Assembly (NCBI GenBank): GCA_027575765.1
Contig: JANBPT010000344.1
Span: 1 to 42,742, forward strand
Reading direction: 5' to 3'
Source: Tieghemiomyces parasiticus
Lineage: Eukaryota > Kickxellomycota > Dimargaritomycetes > Dimargaritales > Dimargaritaceae
Length of the DNA: 42,742 bases
In this document: positions 9,601 to 19,405 of the stretch, one piece after another
Numbering within the stretch: the stretch's first letter is position 1
Layout: every line of letters starts with the position of its first letter
Position numbers and translations under genes: made by a program
The notes under the pieces: model-generated
The model's input: the letters and a program-made list of their open reading frames with translations, nothing else
Databases searched by the model: none
What the model was told of the DNA's origin: nothing

Positions 9601-12129
9601 GTGCGCATGGAGGAGGTCCTTCGCGACGATATGAAGATGCGCGCCCTGGACGCTGTGATGAAGAACCGTACGTCCAAGATTACCACCGGAGCCAACAAGG
9701 CCGTGATGCCGGTCGGCCTGCTGCGCCCCTTCCCCAAGAACCACATGCAGACCATGGTGATTACCGGTGCCAAGGGTGGTGACGTGAATACCCAGCAGAT
9801 CAGCGTGCTTCTCGGTCAGCAGGAGTTGGAGGGTCGCCGTGTGCCCGTCATGGTCAGCGGCAAGTCCCTACCGTCGTTCCGCCCCTTCGACACCAGCGTC
9901 CGCGCCGGTGGGTTTATCGCCGGCCGCTTTTTCACGGGCATTAAACCCCAGGAGTACTACTTCCACTGCATGGCTGGACGAGAGGGACTCATCGACACGG
10001 CCGTCAAAACGGCCAATTCGGGGTACCTGCAGCGCTGTCTCATCAAGCACCTGGAGGGCATCACCGTGCAGTACGACCACACGGTACGTGACGCCGACGG
10101 CTCCCTCATCCAGTTCCTGTACGGCGAGGACTCGTTAGACGTGATCAAGCAAAAGCATCTCCACCAGTTCGACTTTGCGGCCGCCAACTACGCCGCTCTG
10201 CGTGAGAAGCTCAACCCGGCGGCGGTGGTAGACGCCGTTGACGTTGACACGGCCGGGCCGCTGGCCCGCGAGGCCCTGAAGCGGCCCGCCCACCCGCCCG
10301 TCCTCTCCTACCTGTCCCCGTCCCGTTACCTCGGCTCCGTATCGGAGCAGTTCGACAGTGCCCTGCGCAACTACGTGCGCGGGAATAAGGCTGGGCTGCT
10401 TAGCAGCGGTAAGCACGGCAACCCGCGCCGCGGTCCACTAGGCGCCATGGCCCACGACGACTGCACCAAGCGCAGTTTCCGGGCCCTGATGGAGATCAAG
10501 TACATGCACAGCCTGGTCGACCCCGGCGAGGCTGTGGGGCTGCTGGCCGCCCAGGGCGTGGGCGAACCGTCCACCCAAATGACGCTTAACACCTTCCATT
10601 TTGCCGGGTTCGGCGCCAAGAACGTTACCCTAGGTATCCCACGTCTACGCGAGATCGTCATGACGGCCAGTCGAGAGCCGAAGACGCCTAGTATGACCCT
10701 GGATATCAAATCGGACGTGTCGGACGAGGAAGCGGAGCGAATGGCCAAATCCACCACGCGGGTGGTGTTGGGCGAGGTCATCGACAGTGTCCAGGTTACG
10801 GAGCGTCTTACTCGCCGAGCCGACTCGATCGACGGGTCTCGGACCAAGCGCTATACCCTACGCGTCAACATGTACGACCGGGACGCCATCGCCAGCGAGT
10901 ACCGTGTGACCTCCGAGGAAGTGGAAGAGTGCCTTGAACTCAAGTTCCTACCCCGCCTGGTGTCCCTGATCCAGCGCACCCTCAAGAATGCGAAGGGTCC
11001 GGCCATCATCACTCGCAAGGTGCAGGCTGGCGATGTGGCCAACCTGGAGTATGGCGAGGACGACTCGGACAAGATCCAACGGGCCACCGAGTCCGACTCG
11101 GACGAAGAGAACGACGCTAAGGCCGCTCGCGTCTCCGGGAAGGTTCGGAAGCCGACCAAGACCGCCGAAAAGGGTGGGAAACGTGACGCACCCCCCGGCG
11201 ACCAGGACGAAGATACGGACGCCGGCGATTCCGAGGAAGAAGGTTCTGAGAATGAGGACGGCGGGAAGCAGGAACACCGTCGTCGCCTCCGTGAGACCAA
11301 TGCTAGTGACAACGAGCAGAGTGACGTGGGCGACGCCGAGGACGAATTGGACGCCGACCTGGCGGAGCTGGCGCGGGCCGCCCGGTCGGCCTCCGGTCTA
11401 GGTAATGCCCTTCCGGATTACTCGGTTGCTGCGAACCGGGGCTCGCGAAAGAAGGCGACGAGCGGGGACCGGTCCAAACGCGTCCTGGCTACTGTCAAAC
11501 AGGTCACCCGCTATGAATTCGATCAACAGCGCGGCGCCTGGTGCGAATTTGACCTTGAGTACAGCGCCGGAACGGGTAAGCTCCTTCTCACCTCCCTAGC
11601 TGAGAAGGCCGCCAGTCTGGCGGTGATCCGCGAGGTGCCCAAAATCAAGCGGTGCTTCCGCTTGGCCCCCGAGAGCGAGTCGGACACTCGTCGGCAGCTC
11701 GCCACTGACGGCGTTAACCTACGGGCCGCCTGGGGCTTTGGTAAGGTCATCGACGTTAACAGCATCGAGAGTAACGACATATACGCCGTCCTCCTGACCT
11801 ACGGCGTGGAGGCCGCCCGCTCGGCCATCGTCAAGGAAATCTCGTCCGTGTTCAAGGTGTACGGTATCGCCGTGAACGACCGTCACATCTCGCTCATCGC
11901 CGATTACATGACGTTTGAGGGCGGGTACAAGCCATTCAACCGGATGGGTATCGCCTCAAGCACGTCGCCCTTTGGCAAGATGAGTTTCGAATCGACCTGC
12001 ACCTTCCTCAAGGCAGCCACTCTATACGGCGACTACGATACCCTACAGAACCCGTCCGCTCGTATCGTCATGGGTAAGGCCATCCTGGCTGGTACGGGGG
12101 CCCCCGTTATCACTCAGGAGCTACCCTAA
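6602..12129 (+). CDS. RPA190: DNA-directed RNA polymerase I largest subunit (A190/RPA1)
   Basis: This is the largest catalytic subunit of Pol I, which transcribes the large rRNA precursor in the nucleolus. Two exons, 6602-7178 and 7346-12129, give about 1786 residues (yeast A190 has 1664). The intron (7179-7345) has a GTAAGA donor, CTAAC branch sequences and a CATCAG acceptor, phase 1. Visible landmarks are clamp zinc ligands C63xxC66 and C73xxH76 (CPGHFGH), a second zinc pair set C103xxC106 with C235xxC238, the active-site [10 protein letters not shown] with D687, D689 and D691, and the trigger-loop region [16 protein letters not shown] from residue 1265. [12 protein letters not shown] near the N-terminus and the long acidic insert in the jaw (about 1424-1530) are Pol I rather than Pol II features. 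There is no heptad-repeat tail. An additional acidic run lies at residues 151-175. The intron removes an in-frame stop at 7229. Confidence 0.97.
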
Positions 12130-12433
12130 ACACCATTTACGCTGAAAGACGATGTAGAGGGTATTTTTATGGTGACTTGAGCCCATCTTATTGATTCTTT
12201 TTTTTTATTTTTTATTTTATTTTAGGTTCATTTTTAGCATATATTTTGGCCCCCAAGGTCTATCTCGACTAAACATCTTAGTATACCGTTTGATACAGCC
12301 TGAAGGCCAGCGTCACGAGTTCGAATTGAGCACCCTGAGTGGTATCATTATATTAGTGCTAAGTAGAGATACTTCACGGCTTCATCTAACGTGCTAAGCG
12401 GTGCTAAAAGGCCTGGTCCATGGAGTAAGTACA
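12130..12433. other. Convergent 3' region between Pol I subunit and orphan secreted gene
   Basis: T-rich sequence (12197-12236) downstream of the Pol I subunit stop, shared 3' space with the convergent minus-strand gene. No gene is seen. GTTCGAAT at 12322-12329 resembles a tRNA T-loop, but no stem forms around it. Confidence 0.5.
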
Positions 12434-13711
12434 TTAAAGTAAGTGGGGAGCAGGATCCTCGGCGTCGTAGGCCGGCGGCGGTAGGGGTAGATTAACCGCC
12501 TCCGAGTCGTCCGTGGAGCGAAGGTAGCGGGATGTGTCACTTTGGTAGGTCAGGAGCGTCAAGGCGTAAGCGTCAAACCACATAAACTTGTTCTGGTAGC
12601 TCGGACGCTGACTACGTAATAGACGGGCCTCTTGGCCTGCAACCAGCTCGATGTAGTACTGGCACAGACGGCGGTCCGGGGATACACTCACAAGAGCAGG
12701 CAAATCGACACCCGCCTCGATCAGGATAGCCATGGCCCGCAAATAGCTACCATGCAGGTGAGAGGCATCGTCCGGGAGACGAGCCAAGGCGCCCAGGATG
12801 GCGTCAACTTTACCCACGTGAGCCAAGGCGGCCAGCACCAAGGTGCCAACCTGCTCCCGGATGGTCAACCGGACGGCCGGGGTGAAACGGCCTGTGACCG
12901 ACTCCGTGCCCCAAACGGCGTACTGGATAGCCCGTTTAATAGCGTTATTCACGAACTCACTCGACCAGAAGGCGAGAAGAACCTGGATACCGACGGCATC
13001 GGTCCCTTCAACCACGGCAAATAGTAACGGGAACGCGCTCCGGCGTAGGGTCCGGTCCAGTTGGTCAATGTTGTGCACCAACTTGCAGTTGGCATGGACA
13101 CGGGTGAGGAGTTGTCGAATTTCGGTTTTACGCCGGTTCTCATTCTGGAACCACGAACCGATGTTATTTGTGAGCCGGAAGGTGGGATCGTCGAGGATAC
13201 GCTGTGCCTGATCGATGACCAGTGGGGCGACGACGTTCTGGAGCATCGAGCTCGCCACTACAATCGACGGCTTCATTCCTGGTTTGACGGCCTCGCGCTC
13301 GGTTGCGAAAGTGCGTTCCGCACAGTCGATGACCTGCATCGTTGGTTATCAGGCGGGCGCACGAAGAATCCAAAACGGGGATGATGGTTAAAAGTGCACA
13401 GGTCATTGATTAGCGGGTCACTAGGGTATTAAGCGATCTAGACCAACAGAATATTGCATAGAATTGACCTGACGATATCTTACCGCCTGTTCAATCAAGC
13501 GTTGCACTCTATTCCTTCTCGAGCTCGCCATGGCGGGACTTTCAGGGTTTGGAGGCCCAACGACGCCCTCGGCTGGGCCAGCATTGTTACCCGGCGCGTC
13601 TCCTGTAACATCGACAGTATATCTAATACCATGTATAGTGGCTAACCCAGGCAAAACCATGCCACTAGTGTGGCCACATAGCATAATGAACAGGATGACC
13701 GTACAGTGCAT
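12434..13711 (-). CDS. Secreted protein of unknown family, two exons, about 375 residues
   Basis: Exon 1 (13711-13484) codes for 76 residues that begin with a signal peptide (MHCTVILFIMLCGHTSG), followed by a Gly/Pro/Ala-rich spacer and a basic stretch (SSRRNRVQR). Exon 2 (13333-12434) supplies 299 residues. The intron has GTAAGA at 13483, branch-like CTAATC and acceptor GCAG, phase 0. Splicing avoids the in-frame stop of exon 1 and the start-less beginning of exon 2. The body is mainly alpha-helical in character, rich in Leu, Ala and Val, with few cysteines and no catalytic motif I can name. The C-terminus is proline-rich (LPLPPPAYD). GC-rich codon use through exon 2 supports a real gene. 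It is convergent with the Pol I subunit gene. The ATG at 13711 was chosen because it gives the signal peptide; a frame continues upstream to 14068. Confidence 0.75.
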
Positions 13712-14677
13712 GGTGGGTTGGTCAGCTCGCGTTATTGGGTGGTATAGGATAATGGCAAGCGCGTCCGTAATTTCTGAATGAGGGCGGTTGTTAATAACAG
13801 TGGCCGGATTTCTGTGGTGGAGTTTACATTTATATATCACCAGCTGGTAAGCGGGCCCACGGGCCGTTCGTTGGTGCAAAGACTGCGTTGGGGAGCAACA
13901 GACGAAAAGTGGCAAAGGAGCGCCGCTGTCGGAATCGGGCCTGAGTAACACCGAGGGTTTCCAAATTGAAGCGTAGGAGGCGTCACCCTCTTGAACGTTG
14001 GACAATCTATAGGGGGATGCGGTCACACTGTCCTGGTGAAGCGACGCCGCCGCCATCTGGAAGACCAAACGAGGCCCGCTGACGAGTGCAGGTGGGGCTA
14101 TTGAGGCACTTGCAGACTAATGTGTTAGCCTTACCGCCAAGTGGTATGCCTTTCGGGGACAAATAGGAAGTGCTCTAATTAAAGTGGAGGCGGCATGGTT
14201 CCTCAAATATGGGCTTCAGGTCCTCTGGGCCCTGACAAGCTACCTGTCAACCGTTTTGATGCTGAGCGTGTCGATGATGGCCGGGGAACGATCGCCCGTG
14301 GAGGTGGGCTCCCTCTGCTACAATCGTCACAATAAAGTCACGTGATTTAATTTCCTCACCGCCCCCGTCCGACCGGTCCGGGCTACGCTATTCTTTAGGC
14401 GATTAGTTTGAGGGAGAGGCCTCGGCGTGCCAGAGCCCGATTGAACCCAAGTCTAACCGGCCCAATGTCCATGGATAGTTGTGGTAGGCCTAGCAGGCCA
14501 TGCCAGTAAAATAGCATTGGCCTTAACCATATTGTGTAGGTTGTATTTAGTGATTTTACAGCGTGTAGCACCCGCAACCCTCCTTTCCCGTCTCCATTTA
14601 CGATCAAAGGTTGAATTCCTTTCGTTGCCGAAGGCTTTCATTCCCCCTTCTTATCCATCCTCTACCCTCTAGTCAAA
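13712..14677. other. Divergent intergenic region between orphan secreted gene and eS24
   Basis: Shared upstream region. The last 60 bases before the eS24 ATG are pyrimidine-rich (CTTTC, CCCCCTTCTTATCC), as in many ribosomal protein leaders. The minus-strand frame up to 14068 is an extension of exon 1 of the orphan gene without a signal peptide at its start, and is probably 5' UTR. Nothing else is recognised. Confidence 0.4.
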
Positions 14678-15521
14678 ATGGTAAGCGCACGCGCTCCTTC
14701 CCTGACGCTGAATCCGTGCTGCGCTGCCGCGAAATCCATCCATCCATCCGTCCATCCGCCCCGTGCCTGCTGTACGCGACTGAATCTACGCTACGACCGG
14801 GTATCTCACCCTACCAGCGAAAAGCCGGTACTGGAGAACGTATAAGCACCATTGGTTCCCTTAGCAAGAACGAATGTGGGCAGGCTGAGATGACATGGGT
14901 CGTCGCATCGCGAATCTACCATAGCTAATCATGGAATGGACGGCGCGGCACGGCCAATCTCGGTATATCCTGACCTGTGTACGGGGAAGCCCCGTAGTGT
15001 AGTGTCCATCTCGCAGGAAAGGATCTGTTCTACCACCGACGGCTATCGTGGACGATTCGTTACTAACTCCCACCTATCATCCATTCATATAATCCACCTA
15101 CAACCCATTTTCTTTTCCACAGGCTGACACTTCCGTGGTTACTATCCGCGCCAAGAAGTTCCTGACCAACCGCCTGCTCCAGCGCAAGCAGATGGTTGTG
15201 GAGGTGCTCCACCCTGGTACCGCCAACATCCCCAAGGTTGACATCCGGGAGCGCCTGGCCAAGGCCTACAAGGCCGATAAGGAGTGCATCATCGTCTTCG
15301 GTCTCCGCACCCAGTTTGGTGGCGGTCGCTCCACCGGTTTCGCCCTCATCTACGACAACCTGAAGGCCGCCCACGAGTTCGAGCCCAAGTACCGCCTGGT
15401 CCGCCAGGGTATGGAAGCCACCACCAAGATCTCGCGCAAGCAGCGTAAGGAGCGCAAGAACCGCGCCAAGAAGCTCCGTGGTACTGCCAAGAACAGCTCC
15501 GCCAACAAGGAGAAGAAATAA
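14678..15521 (+). CDS. RPS24: 40S ribosomal protein eS24
   Basis: This protein of the small ribosomal subunit has 133 residues, the usual family length. Exon 1 consists of the start codon only (14678-14680). The intron runs 14681-15122 (442 bases, GTAAGC donor, TTCCACAG acceptor). Exon 2 is 15123-15521. The spliced N-terminus reads [15 protein letters not shown], matching eS24 ([19 protein letters not shown] in animals). Conserved blocks include [55 protein letters not shown] and the basic tail. An ATG also exists at 15138 inside exon 2, but it would drop conserved N-terminal residues. A pyrimidine-rich leader precedes the ATG, and an AATAAA at 15810-15815 lies about 290 bases after the stop. 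Confidence 0.96.
14737..14759 (+). repeat. CCAT tetranucleotide microsatellite in eS24 intron
   Basis: About five tandem CATC/CATC-like units (ATCCATCCATCCGTCCATCC) lie within the first intron of eS24. One unit has a G in place of A. Confidence 0.8.
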
Positions 15522-15809
15522 AGGGACGGCGACCAGTAACCACACCTCCCGAGAGTCCGAGCGGGGATACGAGGGTGCGGATTGGGCTTGTTTCCTTCAG
15601 CCGCTCGCCACCATACCTTCCGTCCTTTTTAGCGGTCTCCGTGCACGTCGCTGTTCAGTGTCAGACGCTTCTTTCTTGACGCGGTGGGCAGTGACTGCTT
15701 GGATTAAGGCCGTTAAGCTCGATTTTTTCTTGCTCATCAAACGCCCCACCCCCCTTCCTCCTCTCTCTCTCTCTTTAACCATTTCCACAGCCACAGCACC
15801 GGAGCTTGT

Positions 15810-15815
15810 AATAAA
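15810..15815 (+). promoter_or_regulatory. Polyadenylation signal, eS24
   Basis: AATAAA about 290 bases past the eS24 stop, preceded by a CT-rich repeat (about 15760-15775). No other AATAAA is closer to the stop. Confidence 0.4.
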
Positions 15816-16556
15816 AAGGATCAAGTCGGGCCTGATCGATACATCAGAAATTCATTACCTCGTATGGTTACGGAGTGGAATCGTCCCCTACAGTGGTTGG
15901 TACCTGCAATCAAAAACAACCATTTCGTTTGTACATGCTATGCTTAACACTATTCACTTGTGCAGCACCTACAAACTTCTACTCATTATTGTACGTTTGG
16001 CTAAAGAAAATTGGTGGAATGTGAAATCGGAAGACTCTCTGACCTTGGCCACTGAGACTAAATCTTTGGTGTTGAAATACGGACAACCCCCCCCCAGTGT
16101 ACCCCGTTCGAGCTTTCGCGCACTTCACGATGTACAGTACCCCTAGGCCGCAAATATTCAGCACCAATTTACCAAGCGCAAGGTACTCCCCCAGCTTCCA
16201 TTTTTGTATTTTAGGGCCTGTATAGCTGGAGGCGTAAAGACTAAGCTAGCTGCTACACTGGGTCCCGCCTCGACTTGCTGTGGAAAAATTAACAAATAAC
16301 TAGTTAGTTTACATGTGGCACATCGTCCTCTTGACTCTGACTCACCGTCTGGCCGCCCATCAAACACACCTGGGAAGTTTGGAACGAGGGGGACCTGTAC
16401 CATATTAGATATAGTGTCCCTGATTGATTGACGAGCACTAACCCAGGGCTACCATACTATCCTTACCGCCTAGTACGCACTGTACTCCGCGGGTATCTGG
16501 TGCGGCACAATTCGTTCAGCCACCAGGTTTACAACCCTCCCCCGCCAACCATCATT

Positions 16557-16596
16557 ATACCAATTCAAGCACACTGGCGTGGCCAGTAATTGGTAT
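16557..16596. repeat. Inverted repeat able to form a bulged hairpin
   Basis: ATACCAATT (16557-16565) is the exact complement of AATTGGTAT (16588-16596). Inside it ACTGG (16573-16577) pairs with CCAGT (16583-16587) around a five-base loop. The 14 paired bases are interrupted by one seven-base bulge on the left arm. It lies between genes and has no T-run after it. Function is unknown. Confidence 0.6.
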
Positions 16597-17012
16597 TCTA
16601 TATAGCCAAGCTGGGCTTGCCTAGCTACCAATGTAGACGGATATGGGCTCCGAGAAAGCTGTTCCTTGTAATAGCCATGCTATCGATAAACATTCTCGTG
16701 AGCGACACGTTTTAGGTATAGAAGTCTGGAGGCTAAAAAGTGCCATGAAAGCGTCATCTATGCAAGTAACCTCTTTATCCGTATTGTTAATCGATGGGTG
16801 CAGTTATTTATGGAGGCCGGTTGAAGGACAAGCAAGTAGTATTGCTAATGATGAAATTTCAAGAGTTTCAAGCAAATAAAATAGGTGCGGATGACAAGGT
16901 CGGCTATCGGAGACCAACCTATTACATAGGGCGACTGGTATAGATGCTCAAGTCAGCTGGTCCTAGCCGCAGGGCTATCTCCGCCCCGGGGCACTCGCGC
17001 GCAGAAGACTAA

Positions 17013-17423
17013 TTAGGCCTTAACCAGGAAGCTTTGTTTGGCGTCCAGATTTTTGTGCTTGAGGTTGTCGTAGTTCAACTTCTGCTTATTGAACTTGTTG
17101 GCGGCAACCTTTCGGTTGGCAGAGTAGATGCTAGGGATCCCACCATACCCCAGGCTGCCAACACCGGAACCGACACCCCCGACAGAGCTGCGGCGCATCA
17201 CGTACTGGTACTCAGGCTCGTATCCGTAACCGTAACCGAAAAACGCGCGGCGGCCCAGGGTCTCGGCCTGGGGGCCAAAGTCACTAAAATCGGCATCCCC
17301 AACAGGATCGTCAGCAGAGGCGATGTTGCCGACAAAGGCATCAGAGTCGCCCTGGGCCGAGACCGTCACACAGGCGGTGGCCAGGGCGAGAGCTAGAGTG
17401 AGGAGGGCGGCGGTGATCTGCAT
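17013..17423 (-). CDS. Small secreted tyrosine/glycine-rich protein, unknown function
   Basis: This 136-residue protein starts with a strong signal peptide (MQITAALLTLALALATACVTVSAQG, cleavage likely after SAQ near residue 24). An acidic segment follows (residues 25-52, many D and E), then LGRR near 56-59, a possible dibasic processing site. Next comes a Tyr/Gly stretch (FGYGYGYEPEYQY), another Arg pair (MRRSS), a Gly-rich segment (residues 81-95), and a basic Lys/Asn-rich C-terminus. No family is recognised. GC-rich third positions and a TATA box about 130 bases upstream support a real, well-expressed gene. It could be a cell-surface structural protein or a precursor cut at its dibasic sites; both are inference. 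Confidence 0.75.
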   Translation of the reverse strand: MQITAALLTLALALATACVTVSAQGDSDAFVGNIASADDPVGDADFSDFGPQAETLGRRAFFGYGYGYEPEYQYVMRRSSVGGVGSGVGSLGYGGIPSIYSANRKVAANKFNKQKLNYDNLKHKNLDAKQSFLVKA

Positions 17424-17555
17424 GGTGGTAAGCGGGAAGGTGAGAAAGTAGTGGTGGGCGGGTGGGTGTGGGTTGGCGAGGCAGTCGAATGAGGGTGTGG
17501 TAGTAACTGGTGGACAAATGAGCGGATAATGTTCTGACCAAGGTGGGTGGCGTGG

Positions 17556-17563
17556 TATTTATA
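17556..17563 (-). promoter_or_regulatory. TATA box of the Tyr/Gly-rich secreted protein gene
   Basis: TATAAATA on the minus strand, about 133 bases upstream of the ATG at 17423, leaving a leader of roughly 100 bases. Motif and spacing are those of a TATA-driven, highly expressed gene. Confidence 0.6.
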
Positions 17564-19405
17564 CCACGGCTGGACGCCATGGCTTGTAGGGTTCAAGCTA
17601 CTTTCGAATCTAAAGATAGAGTCCACCACCCATGGGGGGGGGTCGTGTATCAGCCCAACTCATTTATCGAGGCCTGTTGGTGGTCGTTCGGTGCACTTCA
17701 TCCAGTGAGTAATTTTATCTGCCGTGACTTCGTTTTATCGTAGCGCAGCTTCGTGCTGGCGGGACGTCAGGCTTCTATATACGATAGGTAATCTACTCCC
17801 ATATTCTTCAAAGTGCCGGAGTACATCGCTGTATTGTAGTTTATTAATCGAGGGGCCACCTTGGTCGTGTGATGCCCAATCTACCCGGAGCAGACGCCTC
17901 ATGCCCGTCCCTTTAACCCTTCCCTCTCCTCCCCAGGTTTTAGATGTACCCGTTTACCTTACCGATGTCAACCGTAACTAGAATATCCGCTTTCAGATCA
18001 GATTGATCCATTGTGCCATCATGTTACCTGCGGCTTGTGTGTGAAAAACGCCATTGTCGGTCATAACCACTGCTCAGCTGCTATGCAACTAACAAATAGC
18101 CGGAGTTGCTACGCTTCAGTCCTTTCCGCCCCATGAGTATGAAACCTGGATGACAGGTACACTGAATTTTAAGGATTAATTTCGATCATCAACCAATAAA
18201 GCTCGAACATCCGTTCGGGAGAATTGTCGTTACTAATTCTTGCTCAACCAATGAACCCCAAAGCTAGCACTTCATCAACTGATCCCAGTAGAACCCTCCG
18301 CCTCCATCCCGCCCTTGTGCTTGATAACTTAGACCGCAAAGTTACTGTACCCAAGCCATGCTCAACTGGCACTCTAACCGCGGCGTCTCGCTTTCCCATC
18401 AGCCTATAGTGCAGCGCGTCCACCCATTTAGCTAGGATGCAGCTCTCTACCGGAGTCGGCCAGACTGGGAGGGCTCACCTCTGGACCCCGCACCGTGGCA
18501 CACCTCCGCTCGTTTCCGACCGCTAAGGAGGTTATCGATTCGGCCCAGCTCCCCTTGAGGTCTATCGACCTCTATTTTTAACCCTCCTTACGTTGTACAG
18601 TAGTAGGATAGGGCTCCACCCACAGGCTCGATATAGGTATATTAGCAGAAAGGGGCGGTTAGTACGACCCCGACGGATCGTTGCTGCCCACTAGACCAAC
18701 TACAGTGAGCGCTTGCCCTACAGAGAGGACAATCTTGTACTTCTGCGCCTTCCCATCTTTCGACTACCCCACTCACCCACTTGATTCTGACACAGTGCCA
18801 AGGTCCCAGCCCTGGTCCTTTTCTCCCCCAACCTCCCTACCCAGATCGTCCATTGCCGCCCATTGCTCACAGTCAAACATGACGGCTACCCCGCCTTGGT
18901 CGCCCACCGATCGCGTTTAGGCAACCTGGGGTTTCACCCTATTGACATATATACGGTTGTCCACGCCTGATCATAGCCCAACTCCGCGCATCTACCCGGT
19001 TACTTATCAGAGGCTGTTTGTTGATAGTTCTGCCTAGTTATACATCCCTAATTAATTACTTTGCTCTATTCTTGTGGAATGTGCTAGCCGCAGTTACCCT
19101 GTCTAATTGGCTTTGATTCTGCATGGCGCCTGTGTTGAACAGTATTTTCCTTTGACCTAACTATTATGAAAGGGCCCGCCGGCGTAACCGCTCCACGTGC
19201 CAGTTCGCTATCCACTTACCTTACCTGTGGCCCTTCTCGGTCCCAAGTCAACCAGTTGGGTTTCTAACGGGGGCTGCCCTCTGAGTTCTCCGGATTTTCG
19301 GCCGGCAGCCATGCCTCGCTTGGCTTGACGGTGTTTGCGACGCCCCTACATTCTCAGGTCGCCCTATCTTCCGCTTTTCAACCTAGGAGTGCCGCATTTG
19401 GATTC
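17564..19405. other. Intergenic, upstream region of the Zn2Cys6 regulator
   Basis: No gene recognised. It separates the minus-strand secreted gene from the plus-strand regulator. An ATG at 19311 opens only a five-codon frame (MPRLA, stop), a minimal upstream ORF ahead of the regulator. Short pyrimidine-rich frames (17724-17981, 18681-18920) have no family features. Confidence 0.4.

Larger units (their letters stand above)
15522..17012. other. Intergenic, 3' region of eS24 and beyond
   Basis: Contains the eS24 3' UTR, a (CT)n tract near 15760-15775, and a compact inverted repeat at 16557-16596. A 78-codon ATG frame at 16643-16879 has no family signature and AT-rich codons and is probably chance. 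No gene is called. Confidence 0.45.

Noticed and set aside
12316..12340. GTTCGAATT resembling a tRNA T-loop
   Set aside because: The flanking five bases do not pair and no acceptor, D or anticodon arms can be placed around it.
16348..16400. SGRPS peptide on the plus strand, like the mariner linker
   Set aside because: Unlike the 4.0-4.5 kb relic, no HTH, WVxxxLT or other mariner blocks are found on either side in any frame.
17588..17600. GGTTCAAGC resembling a B box
   Set aside because: Only four flanking bases pair, the loop is too long, and no cloverleaf forms.
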